64,000 nucleotides of DNA from Linnemannia elongata (Eukaryota; Mortierellomycota; Mortierellomycetes; Mortierellales; Mortierellaceae), in assembly GCA_036320915.1 (NCBI GenBank), contig JAXBDG010000018.1:992001-1056000 (forward strand), given 5' to 3'. The position numbers were made by a program, and so were the translations under genes. Below the pieces are notes generated by a model. That model searched no databases, was not told the origin of the DNA, and saw only the letters and a list, made by a program, of their open reading frames with translations. Shown here in pieces: positions 1 through 11,684 of this stretch. How positions within the stretch are numbered: the first letter of the stretch is position 1; every line of letters starts with the position of its first letter.

Positions 1-718
1 CCCCGTCAGTCCAACACTACAAAAACCCCGTCAGCCCAACTCTACATCCACCCTTCCACTTGGCCATAGGAAGGAGAAGGGAAAGGGGGCAAGGGGGTGT
101 GAGTAGGACACAAAAATGATGGCGAGTGAAAAAGAAGGTTTATATTGCGTATTTCCACCCTTCATGTTGTTTATGTTTGTTTTTTCCAAGAGTTACCGAA
201 CGTCAGATATAGCGATATGGTAAAAGAGGCATGAACGGATGAAGCCACCCCCATTCTTTGTTGTCAATTTTTCTTGGCTCTTCTTGTTGTTCCTGAGTCT
301 CCTTCCACTCAGGCTCTCATTTCTTTGGTCATTTGAGGAGGGTTGGTCATTTAGGGGTCGATCGTCCTTCTCCACTACCGCCACTAATATCTCTGCGATA
401 GCCCGTAAGTGACGGTTGCAAGGAACTGGACAGGACCGAGACGCCGGAGATTATGGTGTCATGGCTACGACCTTGTGGATAGGTCTCGTTCACAATTGAC
501 TAATCAGGGCCATTCGGGCGTAGCCACTTTATCAGCCATCCTGCCAGGACACTATCACATATTAAAAAGGGACCTGGTTCCTAGCTGCCCCCCTCTTTCC
601 TTCCTCTTCTTCATCCTCATCAACTCACTCCAAACACCATTCCTCCATTGGTACATCACCTCCATTTTTTGATTCCACTGTCCCTCATTCAGCACACAAC
701 AACTACTACAACTTTGAA
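1..718. other. Intergenic region and F-box gene promoter
   Basis: No convincing gene is visible. The first 50 bases hold two imperfect copies of a 26-base unit beginning CCCCGTCAG (at 1 and 27), so the window probably starts inside a tandem repeat. The last 120 bases are C/T-rich, as in the other promoters and leaders of this window, and lead into the F-box gene. Confidence 0.5.
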
Positions 719-2212
719 ATGGTCTTTTCACCCCTACTCTTACTCCCAGCAGAGGTCCTCCTCCACATAGGAGAGCACCTCGACCGACACTCTCTCTATG
801 CAGCCATGCAAACCTCAACTCTCCTCCACACCACCTATACCCCTCTCCTCTGGAGAGCCATTTCCCTTGACGATTCTTCAGAACACCAAGTCCACTTCAA
901 GGACCTCCAGTCAAGGGCCGGCCATGTCCACAGCCTCTCCCTAAAGACCTTCCTCCCTTCCTACTACACCCTCAACTTCCCAAGACTCTCCTCCCTCTCC
1001 CTCCTCAACGACTACAGCTTCCTCTGTGCACCCACCTTTGTCCAACGTAACCCAACCATCAGAGACCTCTTTATCATCGACAGGCAATCATTGCCTACCA
1101 AGGACTTTTGGGACGCTGTCTATTCGGAATGGCTTCAACCTAGGTCCCTTACAGTGCAGGACCTCAACGTCACAGAGAGAGCAGCAAAAGCCTTTTGGAA
1201 GGCCTGCAGTCGATTCGAGTTCCTCCGACTATCCTTCCATGTTCCTTCTGCATCGTTGCCAAAGGACCTGGCATTCCCTCTTGTCACACGCCTGGACCTT
1301 GAGCTGGATCATCAAAGAACAGAGCCGTTCTCTGCAGAGGAGCAGCTGGCTTTTATCAAGGCCTGCCCTAATCTCACCAATCTCTGCTGGTCACTCGACT
1401 ATTTTGACTCCCCGATGCTGCAGTTCCAAGAGGCTCTCTCTCAAAAGAAGTTGACACAATTGACCGACATTGAACTCAGGGGTTCGACCCCTTTGGACAC
1501 GGACATGGCGGCGGTCTTGGATTCGCTCTCACCACTCAGAAGACTAGTTCTGTTGAAGTGTTCTTTTGGACCCTTGAGTTTTTCCAAGCTGAAGGAGCGC
1601 CATTTTGCAACACTTGAGGTCCTTGTTGTTCGGTGTGAAGGATTCACGTCTGCTATGGCGATGGAGGTGCTGTCCACAAGTTCTCGCCTGCAAGAGTTCA
1701 GTTGCTCTCATATCCAGCTCAAGGATTTCATCCAGCTTCCTCAGGAACAACAACAGCAACAGTCGTATGCCTGTCAGCAACACCTCAGACACCTGGAAGT
1801 ATTCATCTCCAAAGATGACACCGACCCTGCCGACTGGACAGTCAAATCAATGGAGCGTCTATCCACGTTCACTCATTTGGAACACCTTTCTCTTTATCCG
1901 GACCGTCTTGACCCCGAGTGTCACGCTCGGGCACAAGACCAAGTGCACGTGACCAGCAGCGGATTGGGTGTGTGTCTGGCGAATGGTATGGATCGTCTCT
2001 CCAGTTTGAGCAAGTTGTCGTTCTTTAAGTTTGGCGACTCTTCGCCGAGGATGGGAATGAAAGAGGCACAATGGATGACTCAGTCCTGGAAGCAGCTGAA
2101 CACTGTGGTGGGTAACTTTTCAGGGACGGAGGATTGTTTTGTAGAGATTGCAGAGCTGTTAAAACAACATGATATTATGTACCTGGCGGAGCAGAGCAAC
2201 AACAAGCAATAA
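719..2212 (+). CDS. F-box / leucine-rich-repeat-like protein
   Basis: A 497-residue single-exon protein. Residues about 5-50 form an F-box: LPAEVLLHIGEHL, then an aromatic/hydrophobic stretch ending in LLWRAISL. The rest is a string of irregular leucine-rich segments (LxxLxL spacing), the usual substrate-binding part of F-box proteins. By family knowledge such proteins dock substrates onto SCF ubiquitin ligases through Skp1; the substrate here is unknown. A short glutamine run lies near residue 345. The start is the first ATG after a pyrimidine-rich leader, and the F-box begins right after it, so it is well supported. A broken copy of its C-terminal part lies about 5.4 kb downstream (7022-7450). 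It heads the C2H2 cluster and is probably part of the duplicated unit. Confidence 0.85.
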   Translation: MVFSPLLLLPAEVLLHIGEHLDRHSLYAAMQTSTLLHTTYTPLLWRAISLDDSSEHQVHFKDLQSRAGHVHSLSLKTFLPSYYTLNFPRLSSLSLLNDYSFLCAPTFVQRNPTIRDLFIIDRQSLPTKDFWDAVYSEWLQPRSLTVQDLNVTERAAKAFWKACSRFEFLRLSFHVPSASLPKDLAFPLVTRLDLELDHQRTEPFSAEEQLAFIKACPNLTNLCWSLDYFDSPMLQFQEALSQKKLTQLTDIELRGSTPLDTDMAAVLDSLSPLRRLVLLKCSFGPLSFSKLKERHFATLEVLVVRCEGFTSAMAMEVLSTSSRLQEFSCSHIQLKDFIQLPQEQQQQQSYACQQHLRHLEVFISKDDTDPADWTVKSMERLSTFTHLEHLSLYPDRLDPECHARAQDQVHVTSSGLGVCLANGMDRLSSLSKLSFFKFGDSSPRMGMKEAQWMTQSWKQLNTVVGNFSGTEDCFVEIAELLKQHDIMYLAEQSNNKQ

Positions 2213-2675
2213 ACAATCGAGGAGGCGCTATACGCTGCGGGCTTTGTTGCCTGCTATATTGTGATGAAGTTGTCGCCGCGACCCTTCTTCTCTTAGCCTT
2301 ATCGCTTTCTCGCCACGCTTAACTTTGGCGAAGGCGTATGTGAAATTAATTTTTGTTCATTTAGCATACACAGACTGCTCCTTTCTGTATTCCCTTTTCC
2401 GTCTATCCTTGACCCCCGACGCTCTCTTCCTCCTCTATTTCTGCCAGTTATTGCTTTGCCTAATCCTCGCCAGTTTTATGTGGCTAAAACATTGGCTTTC
2501 CGGATCAGAATTACATAAAGGCACCGGTGACATTCTCCACCTCTCTTTTCTTTCTAGTTTTTTTCACCCGACTCGACTTCCTTCACCTTTACACCTTTGC
2601 TCCCTACTTCCTGTACTTCTCCAGCCAATTTCCTCATTTACCTTCCATTTTTTTTTCTACTAGAACGACTTGACA
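2213..2675. other. Intergenic spacer, promoter of short C2H2 gene
   Basis: C/T-rich spacer. The phrase ATTACATAAA(A/G)GCACCGG at about 2510 recurs at about 7740 before the broken finger gene, so this promoter was duplicated together with the genes. No other feature is seen. Confidence 0.5.
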
Positions 2676-3299
2676 ATGGCCCATCATCGAGCGTCTCCAA
2701 TAATATGCACTCCAGATCCCTTGTCACATACGTCTTCGACGCCATCAAGCCCTGTCCATCATGATGTCCAATGTTCCTATGATGGCACTCCTCTTTCACC
2801 GGTGTCCATGTCTTTCGATAGTCCTGACGTGTCTGAGTTTTCTACTGATCTTGACGAAGACCTCGCTTTGGAAATCACTGATGTCGATGACGAACAGAAC
2901 ACTTATTCCTCCCTCTCTGAATCTGAAAGCTCCTTTGAACTTGCAGAACATGAGTTACTCGTTAATCCCAGGAAAGTACCAGCGGGGGGATTCCCGTGCC
3001 TATTCCCAGGCTGCACAAGGCCGCCCTACGCGACACAGTGGAGCCTGACTGTCCACCGGAATACACACAACGGCGTCAAATTCCCGTGTATATCTTGCGA
3101 CAGAGTGTTTGTTCGTCATGCTGATCGCATCCGGCATCAGAGAAGTGTGCATGAGGGGCTAAGGTGGAAATGTGATCGTTGTGGGAAGGAGTATACGAGG
3201 CAGTCAAGTGCTCGGTTACATCCTTGTCCGGTTGTGGGTGAGAGGGGTGGGTTGCCGAGCTTTAAGCGTGTGGTGGTGCCTGGCAGTGTTGTGAATTGA
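2676..3299 (+). CDS. Short C2H2 zinc-finger protein
   Basis: A 207-residue protein without the N-terminal domain of its larger neighbours. Residues 1-100 are Ser/Thr/Pro- and then Asp/Glu-rich, resembling an acidic activation region. Three zinc fingers follow at about 105-185: CLFPGC with H-x4-H spacing, CISC...RIRHQRSVH, and a third CDRCGKEYTRQSSARLHPC in which the last ligand would be Cys. The finger types and order match the fingers of the long genes at 4771, 9647 and 14100, so it looks like a shortened family member. ATG 2676 is the first ATG; an upstream TTG would add only two residues. DNA binding is inferred from the fingers; no target is known. A partly deleted copy lies at 7972. Confidence 0.8.
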   Translation: MAHHRASPIICTPDPLSHTSSTPSSPVHHDVQCSYDGTPLSPVSMSFDSPDVSEFSTDLDEDLALEITDVDDEQNTYSSLSESESSFELAEHELLVNPRKVPAGGFPCLFPGCTRPPYATQWSLTVHRNTHNGVKFPCISCDRVFVRHADRIRHQRSVHEGLRWKCDRCGKEYTRQSSARLHPCPVVGERGGLPSFKRVVVPGSVVN

Positions 3300-4770
3300 T
3301 CCTGTTTCTTTTTGTTGATACTTATGTGCTTCACAGATTGATAGACCATTAAACCTAGAGAGATGAAAAATGGCCAGACGATGTCGTGGTTCTCGATTCA
3401 ACTGTGCTTACACCAGAATTGTTTTCCTTTCTCCTCCTTCGTTATTTCTCCTCCCAGGTGATTCACATCATATCTTTATTTCCCTTTCTTCCCCCTTGAT
3501 TGATTGCTTGTGTGCGTTTGTTTTGTTTGTTTATACTCCTTACCACTCCCTCTTCTTCGCCATGGAGTTTTTTTACCTTTTGGCCTTTGAAGAAGACCCT
3601 GCTCAGTTAGAGCTAGGGCTGCCAATTTTTATTCTACTGTGTTCGACAGAAGCCTATGGATGGATCAAAATGCTACACCCAATAACCTTCAATTAGGTGG
3701 ATAGGTTTCTTCCTTCTATGTGGACTAGACCTTCACCCATCCCATCAATAACCATTCTCATTCCTCTCCCTCCGTTTTATCATATTCTGCACAGCAGCTC
3801 TAGCCCACTACAACCGCCCGCGCGGTCGTTGTTCCTCCTTCTTTCCCTTTCTCACCCTTGCATCCACAACCGGGGTGGGAAGCTATTTTCGAAACATCGA
3901 AAAGGTTACGAGACGATGTTACCGCTGCTTAGCCTAGCCTCGTCTCGCGCTTGGTCATTAGCGACTCAATTTTGATGAAATGGAGGACCGTGTTATCCCA
4001 ATCCAATTGCTTGGGCATCGTTCACATTAACATGCAGACCCCATTCTATACAGAAGGATAGTGGGAGTAGGGGGACTTCCGCGCCATGGCAAGGCAAGGA
4101 ATACGATGAGTGGTCTGTTCCCCTGCCTTTTCTTTTCGCCGTTCCCGTTGCCCACTGTTGTGTCCTTATACAAAACAATTCGATTTTGTTATTGTTCTTG
4201 TGTTTCTATTCTTGCATGCATATCTCTCTCCCGATGTGTCCCTCCCTCCCTCCCCCTTCTCTCAATTACTCCAAAGCCAAACGTCGACCTCCATGCCGTT
4301 TCCTGCTACTATTTGCACACTTCTTTGCCATGAACAGCAAGCTATGGCTAATTGACTTCCCCGCCAGGTGCTGGATTTATTTCGGTACCTCTCCGCCACC
4401 TGTTTTGTTTGCATCACCCTTTTTCATTTCTGGTATAAATACCTGGGGCATTGCCCATTATTTTCTCAGACTTCTTTTTGTCTCTCCCGATGGCAACTTG
4501 CTCCTCCATCCTTCTCTTTCCCTCCTCTTTGTCAATTTCTTCTCTCCTTCTCTCCTTCTCTCTATTTATTTCTTTTCGACCTACCACCTTTTCTATTCCA
4601 CCCTTTTCAGGCACCTTATATGACACACCCGCCCTCATTCCCAAATTATCATACATTCAGATCAAACCAACACATATCTCAACCAAAACACATCCAATAC
4701 CACCTTCTTCTCCATTCACTCCGTCCTCTCCGCCTCCTCACTCCACCTGTAGAGGACTAAGAGGACCAAT
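3300..4770. other. Long pyrimidine-rich intergenic region
   Basis: About 1.5 kb without a credible gene. Open frames here are short and Phe/Ser/Leu-rich, as expected of C/T-rich DNA. Several phrases recur in the spacer at 8216-9646 in the same order, for example the ATGxGxACTAGACC..CACCCATC stretch near 3718 and near 8594, showing that the spacer is part of the segmental duplication. Confidence 0.55.
4434..4441 (+). promoter_or_regulatory. TATA box (TATAAATA) of C2H2 gene A
   Basis: TATAAATA about 330 bases before the start codon at 4771. The equivalent element stands at 9361 before the duplicated gene B, which supports a conserved core promoter. A long leader, perhaps spliced, is implied. 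Confidence 0.5.
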
Positions 4771-6200
4771 ATGAGCTCCCAGAAAAGACTGCTTGGACAC
4801 TGGAATCACGATGAGACCGAGGGCAGCAGTCACCCTCACCAAGCAGGGGCGTTCAACTATATCTCCGACCTTCACCCGAGCAAGAATGGACCCTCGAATG
4901 GTGCGTCACACAGTCTGCTTTTGGACGATGCGTCCACAGTAGCCCACGATGCACCATTGGGGATCATCAACAGAGTCAGTTTGACTACTACTGGGCCGAC
5001 CCCCGTGGGAGATGGCGCTCAAGTGTATCTTGTCTCGGAAGGGAACCTTACCTGCACTCCCTCGATGAACGGGACACAGTGGAATTTTCATCAACAAACG
5101 AACCCGAAACAACACTCCATCTTCACTAAGGTTCCACTATTCAACAGCCCTGTCCACCTGGGATCTGATGTCATGAGCAAAGCCTTCTCGATCCACATGA
5201 CACTCGAGTGTTGCCTCAACGAGCACTTTAGCTTGCTCTGCGGCACTCGCTCTAAGGATGCAATCGAATTTACCGTCACTTGGATTAAGTCGGACGTGGA
5301 AGCAATCCTGGACGCCTTTCCAGAATCCGTGGTTCTTATCCGGTGTTACTTTCCGTTCTATGATTCTGTCGACCCTGAGCGCAGAGTGATCATCGAGCAC
5401 GCTGTTGTCGAATACTTTCGGTCCCCATGGCGGCCGGAATGGAAGCACAGAGTCCGGAGCGCCCTGGTCCAGATGCCAGGATCCTGGTTCAAGTCTGTTA
5501 CCGAGGAGAAAGATGAAGTCTTCCTCGTTGCCAACCAGACACCTGCCGCCACTCTCTCCCTTCCTGCCTTGGATGATTTGATGGAAAGCGATCCCCAGCC
5601 CCCCTCCACCGCCGGTGGGTCCGCAGAGACCGCCTCGCTGCAGGGTCATGTCGTTACCTATCCCTTTCGGTTTCCACCTTTGTCGGGTAAGCCCTGTATG
5701 TATTGTGGATAGTATGTAGCTGGATTTACTTTCCACTCAATTTCACTCACCAAATTAATTAACCCTTTCACACTGGTGGTGCTCCGGTTCCCATTTCTCC
5801 TACAACAGTAATAACCACCATCACCAACCCAGGACCTGACGGACGATTCTACTGTTCGTTCAAAGGCTGTACAAACTCGTACGCCAGACAGGGCGGGCTG
5901 GATGTACACATCAAAAGTACTCACACTGCAGGTGGGCGCCAGAAATGCTCTTTCCCTGATTGTACAGAGACGTTCGCTCAGCCCGCCGACTGCAAGCGAC
6001 ATGAGAACGTTACGCACAATGGGCATAGGTGGGTCTGCGACAACTGCGGGGCGAGTTCTACCAGGAAGCCTTCTGCGAATGATTTGAACGCAATGGCTCG
6101 CAACCCAAAGACTTGCTGTCGTTCTCATGGAGCTGGAGGTCTGCATAACTTTGTGTATTTCGTCCCTGAGTCGTCGCCTGAGCCTCAGTCTGGGCCCTGA
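4771..6200 (+). CDS. C2H2 protein with N-terminal orphan domain, gene A (2 exons)
   Basis: Two exons, 4771-5686 and 5809-6200. The intron is 122 nt, donor GTAAGC, acceptor ACAG, phase 1. The product has 435 residues. Residues about 65-255 form a domain I do not recognise, with blocks VYLVSEGNLTC, FPESVVLIRC and VVEYFRSPW..EWKHRVR that recur in genes B and C. After the intron come C2H2 fingers: CSFKGC...H-x4-H, CSFPDC...H-x4-H, and a degenerate third (CDNC..STRKPS) lacking proper His ligands. The splice joins PPLS to VITT; gene C gives the same LSVIT joint if its candidate intron is removed. Probable transcription regulator (inferred from the fingers). Without splicing the protein would stop at 5712 and lose all its fingers. 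Confidence 0.82.
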
Positions 6201-7021
6201 TTCTGGGTCAGTGTTTTGCCCTAGAGGTCTACAAGATGCTCCCTTTCACACTGACTATTATACTATTCATTTCATTTCTTTCAATACACCTTGCTTATAT
6301 TTAAGAGTACATATCTACACACCATTGACTATAAACTACAAGAGAAAAAAAGAAAGGGTGGAGTCCATTGTTAAGACCTTCTTCTCTTTTCTTTTTTTTT
6401 TTTTCTGTGGGTTTTGTATTTTTCGCATGTATTTGTCCTCTCATGGACTTTGTTCTTGAGTCCATTGCATATGCTGCATGAAACTATGTGAGGTGGTGTT
6501 GTCTTTGGATACTCTCTTTTTTTCCTTCTTGTCATAGCGCTCTTCTCTCGCCCCAACAAAAAAAAAAGAGAGAAAACACGCTGGCCAGCACCTTTTCCTT
6601 TACTTCTTGTTTTGTTCTCTCCTTCGACTCCCTTGCCCTTATTCCTCCTACCAGTCCATCTCGCATTCTTGTTTCACTCCCTTTTTTCTTTCGTCGCATC
6701 ATTTTAACCTCCTCGATCTCCCCCCTCCATCACACATTTCAACCTCTCATTCAGTCACACATGGTCTTCATCTCTTGTTTGTTCATCTTGCACTAGCTAA
6801 CTTGATACTTCTTTCCTTTGTTTATTTCGTGACTCCACCAACCACCACGCGTTTGTCTCGGAGTTATGAGACAAATCATTCATGGACCGTTATCAGGCTT
6901 CAACACAGGGGCGGGACGAATTCCCACGAACATGTGTCGTACCTTCCGTGCTTATATTTCAGGAGAGTGATTGTGAACAAAGGCGACGGACGTAGATTCA
7001 CTATTATTACTCGGGGGACTA
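6201..7021. other. Intergenic region at the duplication boundary
   Basis: C/T- and A-rich spacer with poly-T and poly-A runs (about 6391 and 6558). No gene seen. Around 6837 it contains ACCAACCACCACGCG, which recurs near 12397 before gene C. Confidence 0.45.
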
Positions 7022-7450
7022 ATGGTCAAAGTTATCGCCATTGTTGATTGTGAAGAGGGGGGGCTCGCGTCTGCTATGGCAATGGAGGTGCTGTCGATAT
7101 GTCCTCGTCTGCAAGTCTTCAGTTACCCACATATCCCAACTCAAGTATATCATCCTGCTTCCTCAGGAACAGCAAAACAGCAACCATTGACCTGTCGGCA
7201 GCACCACAGACCCTTGGACGTATTCATCTTCAAGGCCGACGGTAACCTTGCCGACTGGACAGTCAAAGGAAAAGAACAACTGTCCTCCTTCAATGACTGG
7301 AACATCATTCCCTCTGCCAAGTGCGGCAAGTTGTCGTCCTTTGAGTTTGGAGACTCTTCGCCACGGACGGTGATGGAGGCACAGTGGATGGTGCAGACTT
7401 GGAAGAAGTTGAAAACAGTGAAGGGAGTAGGGGCGATTGATGTACATTGA
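7022..7450 (+). pseudogene. Truncated copy of the F-box gene C-terminus
   Basis: Translated sequence matches residues about 305-465 of the F-box protein at 719: SAMAMEVLS, the RLQxFS block, HLEVFI/PLDVFI, ADWTVK and FGDSSPR are shared. The F-box and most leucine-rich segments are missing, a glutamine run is lost, and a stretch between the NDW block and the KLSSFEFGDSSPR block is deleted. There is no upstream start with an F-box. It is a decayed 3' part of the F-box gene copied in the segmental duplication. Confidence 0.8.
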
Positions 7451-7971
7451 ACTACATGATGTCACAGCCCCGATGATACATAGCAACAACTGGCAATAAA
7501 CGTGAGGACAGTTGGTTTACTACTCTCCTAATTCGATCTTCCACCGCGGTGAAGAATTATCCAATTTTGTTCTTTTATTCGCCATCTTGTCTCGGCGGCA
7601 GTACGTGCAGCTGCTCTCGTTTCCCTCCTTTGGACGAACCAATTCCGCGCCTTCTTTTTCTTCCTTCTAATCATGACCTCGCTTACTCGCCTGGTTTGAC
7701 GTCGCCAGCTAGATTAAAGGCCTGCGCCCTTGAGCATAATTACATAAAAGCACCGGCAATCTTCGCTCTCCCTCCTTTTCTTTTGTGTTTCTTCGCCCCG
7801 TCTGACCATCCACTCCTCCATCGATTCTTTTCAATCCTCTCCTTTCGCTATCCCTTCCTTATTCATCTATCCTTCTTCTACTTCCTACAGTCATCACCCT
7901 CTTTTTATTTCCCAGTGCATGCATACTCGTCCTTTTCAACCATCTTTCCTTTCTTCAGATATCGACGAAGC
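7451..7971. other. Duplicated spacer before the broken finger gene
   Basis: Matches the spacer 2213-2675 in order, including the CAATAAAC phrase after the F-box stop and the ATTACATAAAAGCACCGG phrase. No gene is seen. Confidence 0.5.
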
Positions 7972-8215
7972 ATGGCCCCTCTTCGAGAGTCTCCGATCCC
8001 GTTCACCCTGCGCGAACACTTGTTTTTGACAGCTTATCCGACATGCCCGTTATCAGAGAAGTATTTGTTAGGCGTTGAGACGGCAGTATGGTAATTGTGC
8101 AAGAGAGTATACGAGGCAGCCGAGTTCGCGGTTGCATCCTTGTCCGGGTGCGGGTGAAAGGGGTTTGCCGCATGTGCAGCATGTGGTCATGGTCACTGGT
8201 GATGTAGGTGGAGGC
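7972..8215 (+). pseudogene. Internally deleted copy of the short C2H2 gene
   Basis: It starts MAPLRESPI, matching MAHHRASPI of the gene at 2676. It then jumps by a large deletion to the region of the second finger (TCAGAGAAGT shared) and the third-finger DNA GAGTATACGAGGCAG..TCGCGGTTGCATCCTTGTCCGG. An in-frame stop follows after about 40 codons (8092) and the Cys ligands are lost. Together with the F-box fragment and gene B it marks the second copy of the duplication. Confidence 0.75.
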
Positions 8216-9646
8216 TGTTGCATTTTTTTGTTGTTGTGTACAATTTGATATATTAGTCACTAATTTTTACAATGAGATCCATGCATGACAAGCAAAAAAA
8301 GGGAAGCAGTCGATATTATTTCTCTTTTTTTGTTCCCTTTTCTCGCTCTGGCGATATGTGTCAGTTCCTTGGTCCTTTGTTCCATTCCTTGCATCCGTCC
8401 CGTTCGCCCATATTGTGTTTGTCTATCAGTTGGTTGTTCGCTTGCACATTGCGCGTCTTTGCTGTCGTCTCCTTTTGAGCAATCACATTGTTCCCTTTTC
8501 ACAGGGCGGAAATGTCAGCCTTAAGAATTATGTCGTATTCATTTAATCTACTCGATAAAAGGCCGGTCATAGTCACCGGCCGTTCCTCTTCTATGCGAAC
8601 TAGACCATCACCCATCCATCAACGGTCATTCTCGTTTTCTCGTTCTATTGTCACTTATTTTCATTAATTGTCTGGTATAATCCACCATTCGTCCGTCTGC
8701 TCTTCTCTCTCTTGGTCCCCATTGGAAGGTCACAATTAAAAATACCCAGTTGGAAAGAAGAGGATGCTTTCTTTGTCACATCTTAAAGTCGCGATATGAC
8801 GCCGCGCTCACGCCGCTTCTGGCTGCTTACCCCTATGGTATCTCAGATGTGAAAACGACCAATCAACGACAAGTCGACGGACAGGAATTATGGGGGCCGT
8901 GCCAAAAACTCCAGCCAGAGAGCTAGCCCAAATGATTGATACAATGCAATTCATTTCAGCTCAATTCGATTGCTAAGTTGGAGCAAGAGTGCCAAGCTCT
9001 TCGCCTTTACATATGTTAGAAAATAAGAGGGATGAAAAAGTAGTGCAAGATTCTCTTTCTCTATTGTGAGAGAGTGTCCCTGACCCAAATCAATTATATT
9101 TCATTGTTTGTGGTTGTGCAGTAAAGCCAATGTGTGCATGCGTGTGTTCAAAACTCCGAAACTTCCCTTGTTTAACGACACCACTGCTCTGCCTCCTCTC
9201 ACCCCTTTGCCTCCTCTCACCCCTTTGCCTTCTCTCACCTCTTCGCCTTCTATATCGAAAGAGAAACAGTACTATACCTTTCACCACTGATTTTTTTCCT
9301 CGTTTCTATTTCATGAGTGCTCACCTACTTACATTCACTCTCTCTCTCTCTCACGTATTGTATAAATACTTCCGTTGTCCCTTTCGTCCTTTTTTCTTGT
9401 CATTCTTATGATTTTATAGACCACTACTCTCCTTCCTACCTCCACAACACCTCCGTTCCTCATTGTTCACTGCCCTCTATTTCCTTCCTTCTTCCTGCCT
9501 TTTATTTTATGCACCATCCACCGTCATTCCCACATTTTCATACTTCCAGATTAACGACACGTACTTTAACCGCAGCCATCTGGTAACTCGTAACTCCGTC
9601 CACCCTCTTCCCCATCCCCTCGTTCCGCCGGGAGAGGAGCTTCTCA
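8216..9646. other. Duplicated intergenic region before gene B
   Basis: No gene. This is the diverged counterpart of 3300-4770. It holds a short tandem repeat, three copies of an 18-base unit like CCTCCTCTCACCCCTTTG at 9186-9245, absent from the first copy, and CT-dinucleotide runs near 9340. Confidence 0.5.
9361..9368 (+). promoter_or_regulatory. TATA box (TATAAATA) of C2H2 gene B
   Basis: TATAAATA 286 bases before ATG 9647, in the position equivalent to 4434 in the first duplication copy. Confidence 0.5.
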
Positions 9647-11432
9647 ATGCCTTTTCGAAATGAGCACAGGCTGAGGACTAGCGGAAGTTTGAAGCGCACT
9701 GGCGACTCTCAGGAAGAATCGACGGACCCCTTTTCCATTCCACACTCGAGCAAGGATGGAATTACGTACGAGTCGGACGTTGAGCTTATGGACGAGACGT
9801 TGTCCACTATCGACGATCAAGGTTTTGGAAATGTCAAATACAGACACTCCGTACGAGTCACTGGAGCCTCCCCTATTAACGATGACGATGGCTACGACAA
9901 GCAGGATATCACGGTTTCTATGGGGAGTATAGCGTGCATTCGCTCATTGGAGAAACCGACGAGCTGGCGCGGCGAAAAACAAGGGGAAGCAAACCTGTTC
10001 TACCTCAAAAAGGACGATCAAGGGCTGTACCAAACCGACTTCCTCGACTCGAACACCGTGGACTCGAACACCATGCGTGTGGGCTTCGTTATCCATCAAA
10101 TGATCGATTACTATCTTAACAGAAGGTCCAGCATTTACCGTGACGACAACACCAAGTCCATCAGAACGCTTGAAACGATAGTTAATTTCGTGAAGAAGGA
10201 TGTGGACCTTGCACTGAACGACATGCCCGAATCTGTGGTTCTTGTTCGGTGTGACCTTCCGTTCTATGCTTCTGACGACCCTGAGAGCAGAGTGGTCACC
10301 GAACACATCGTCATCGAGTACTTTAGGTCCCCTTGGTTGTCGTATTGGAAGAGCAGAGTCCGGAGAGCTACGGTTCGGGATACCGGTCCATGGTACGAGT
10401 CTCTTGTCAGAGATGAGGCTTTCCCCGACGGGTCTTCTGTTGAGGAGGAGAACGCGGCTTTCACCAACGAGTCGCCTGACCAGGTGGAGGATGAGGCTTT
10501 CCTCGATGATTCTGTACTTGACGATGCTCCCTTGAATGGTCATGATTCTCAGTCGTATGAGGATTGGATGGGTTTCATTATGCAATCCTTCCTCGCCCTG
10601 GATGGATCCAGGCATACCACCCCGATACAGCCTGGTGACGTCGGCCATCCATCCGGTACGTTTTTTTTGCCTTGCACGCTCTCATTGAAGTAATGTAAAT
10701 ATGAACTAGACCCATTAACAACTCTAAGTAATACTTTCGCACCTTGTGGCCCTCCTTCATTTTGCTTCTCCAGGCGCAAGTCACTATTTGGACCTGCTCC
10801 AGGCGCCCGTTAACTCTGTATACCCGACAATCGCGTCCCCGATTAATTTCAGCTTTGACACCACCAACACCGACACCACCGACACCAGCAACAACAATGG
10901 CAGCTCTTTCTCTGCAGTCGTTCCCAGTAATCAAGAGTATCAACTGCCGGCGCCCGACCCCAACACTTGCAAGCCAGCGACAAACCTCAAAGGGGTCAGG
11001 ACCACCAAAGCCAAGTCCAAGCCTACAAAGGCTAGCAAAACCACGACCAAACATGCAGAGACCAGCAAGCCCAAGTCTACAAAGAAGGCCAAGACCAAAC
11101 GTCCTAAGATATACGAATGCCGATTTCCCGGCTGTACCAAGGCATATACCACGCAGTACAGCTTAACCTCTCACACCGACTCGCAACATGGCGACATTCA
11201 TTACCAGTGCGTGTTTTGTACCGAGACCTATAGTCGATATGGTGACTGCGCTCGACACGAGGACACCAAGCATCGCATGAAGAGATGGAAGTGCAATTGG
11301 TGCCCTCAGATGTATACAAGGAAGCCGTCCACCAAACAGCAAGAAGGTTGTCTGAATGGACGACACCGACACTCCTTCAAGATCATATTCCTAAATCCTT
11401 ACGCGGGCCTCTCATATGGTTTAGAGGGTTGA
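9647..11432 (+). CDS. C2H2 protein with N-terminal orphan domain, gene B (2 exons)
   Basis: Exons 9647-10655 and 10774-11432. The intron is 118 nt, donor GTACGT, acceptor TCCAG, phase 1, at the same place as in gene A. The product has 555 residues. The orphan domain (about 65-265) shows DMPESVVLVRC and VIEYFRSPW..YWKSRVRRA. A second-exon linker rich in Lys/Thr/Ser (KAKSKPTKASK) may act as a nuclear-localisation region. Fingers: CRFPGC..H-x4-H, CVFC..RHEDTKH, and a third (CNWC..YTRKPS) that lacks the His pair, as in gene A. It is the functional long gene of the second duplication copy. The fingers and orphan domain have diverged strongly from gene A, so the duplication is not recent or selection has been relaxed. 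Confidence 0.8.
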
Positions 11433-11684
11433 TATATGGCCCTTTCTTTCTTTTTACATCTTTTCGTCCTTTTTTTTTCGTCCTTTTCTTTTCGTCACAT
11501 ACACCTTGTTCAAATTTATATACCTAGCGTTGCAAAAGTAAATACATACGTACCATTGACCATACAACAAAACAGCCCGATCGGAAAAGCACTCCAGTTA
11601 TCTACCTTGTTCCCATTTTCGTTTGTTGATGGCGCTCTGGCTTTGTCAATGCTTTTCAGTCTATCTCTCTGTCTTGAAGACTAT

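Noticed and set aside
5137..5736. 199-codon antisense frame in gene A, with similar antisense frames in B and C
   Set aside because: Mirrors of the conserved orphan-domain coding sequence; no independent features.
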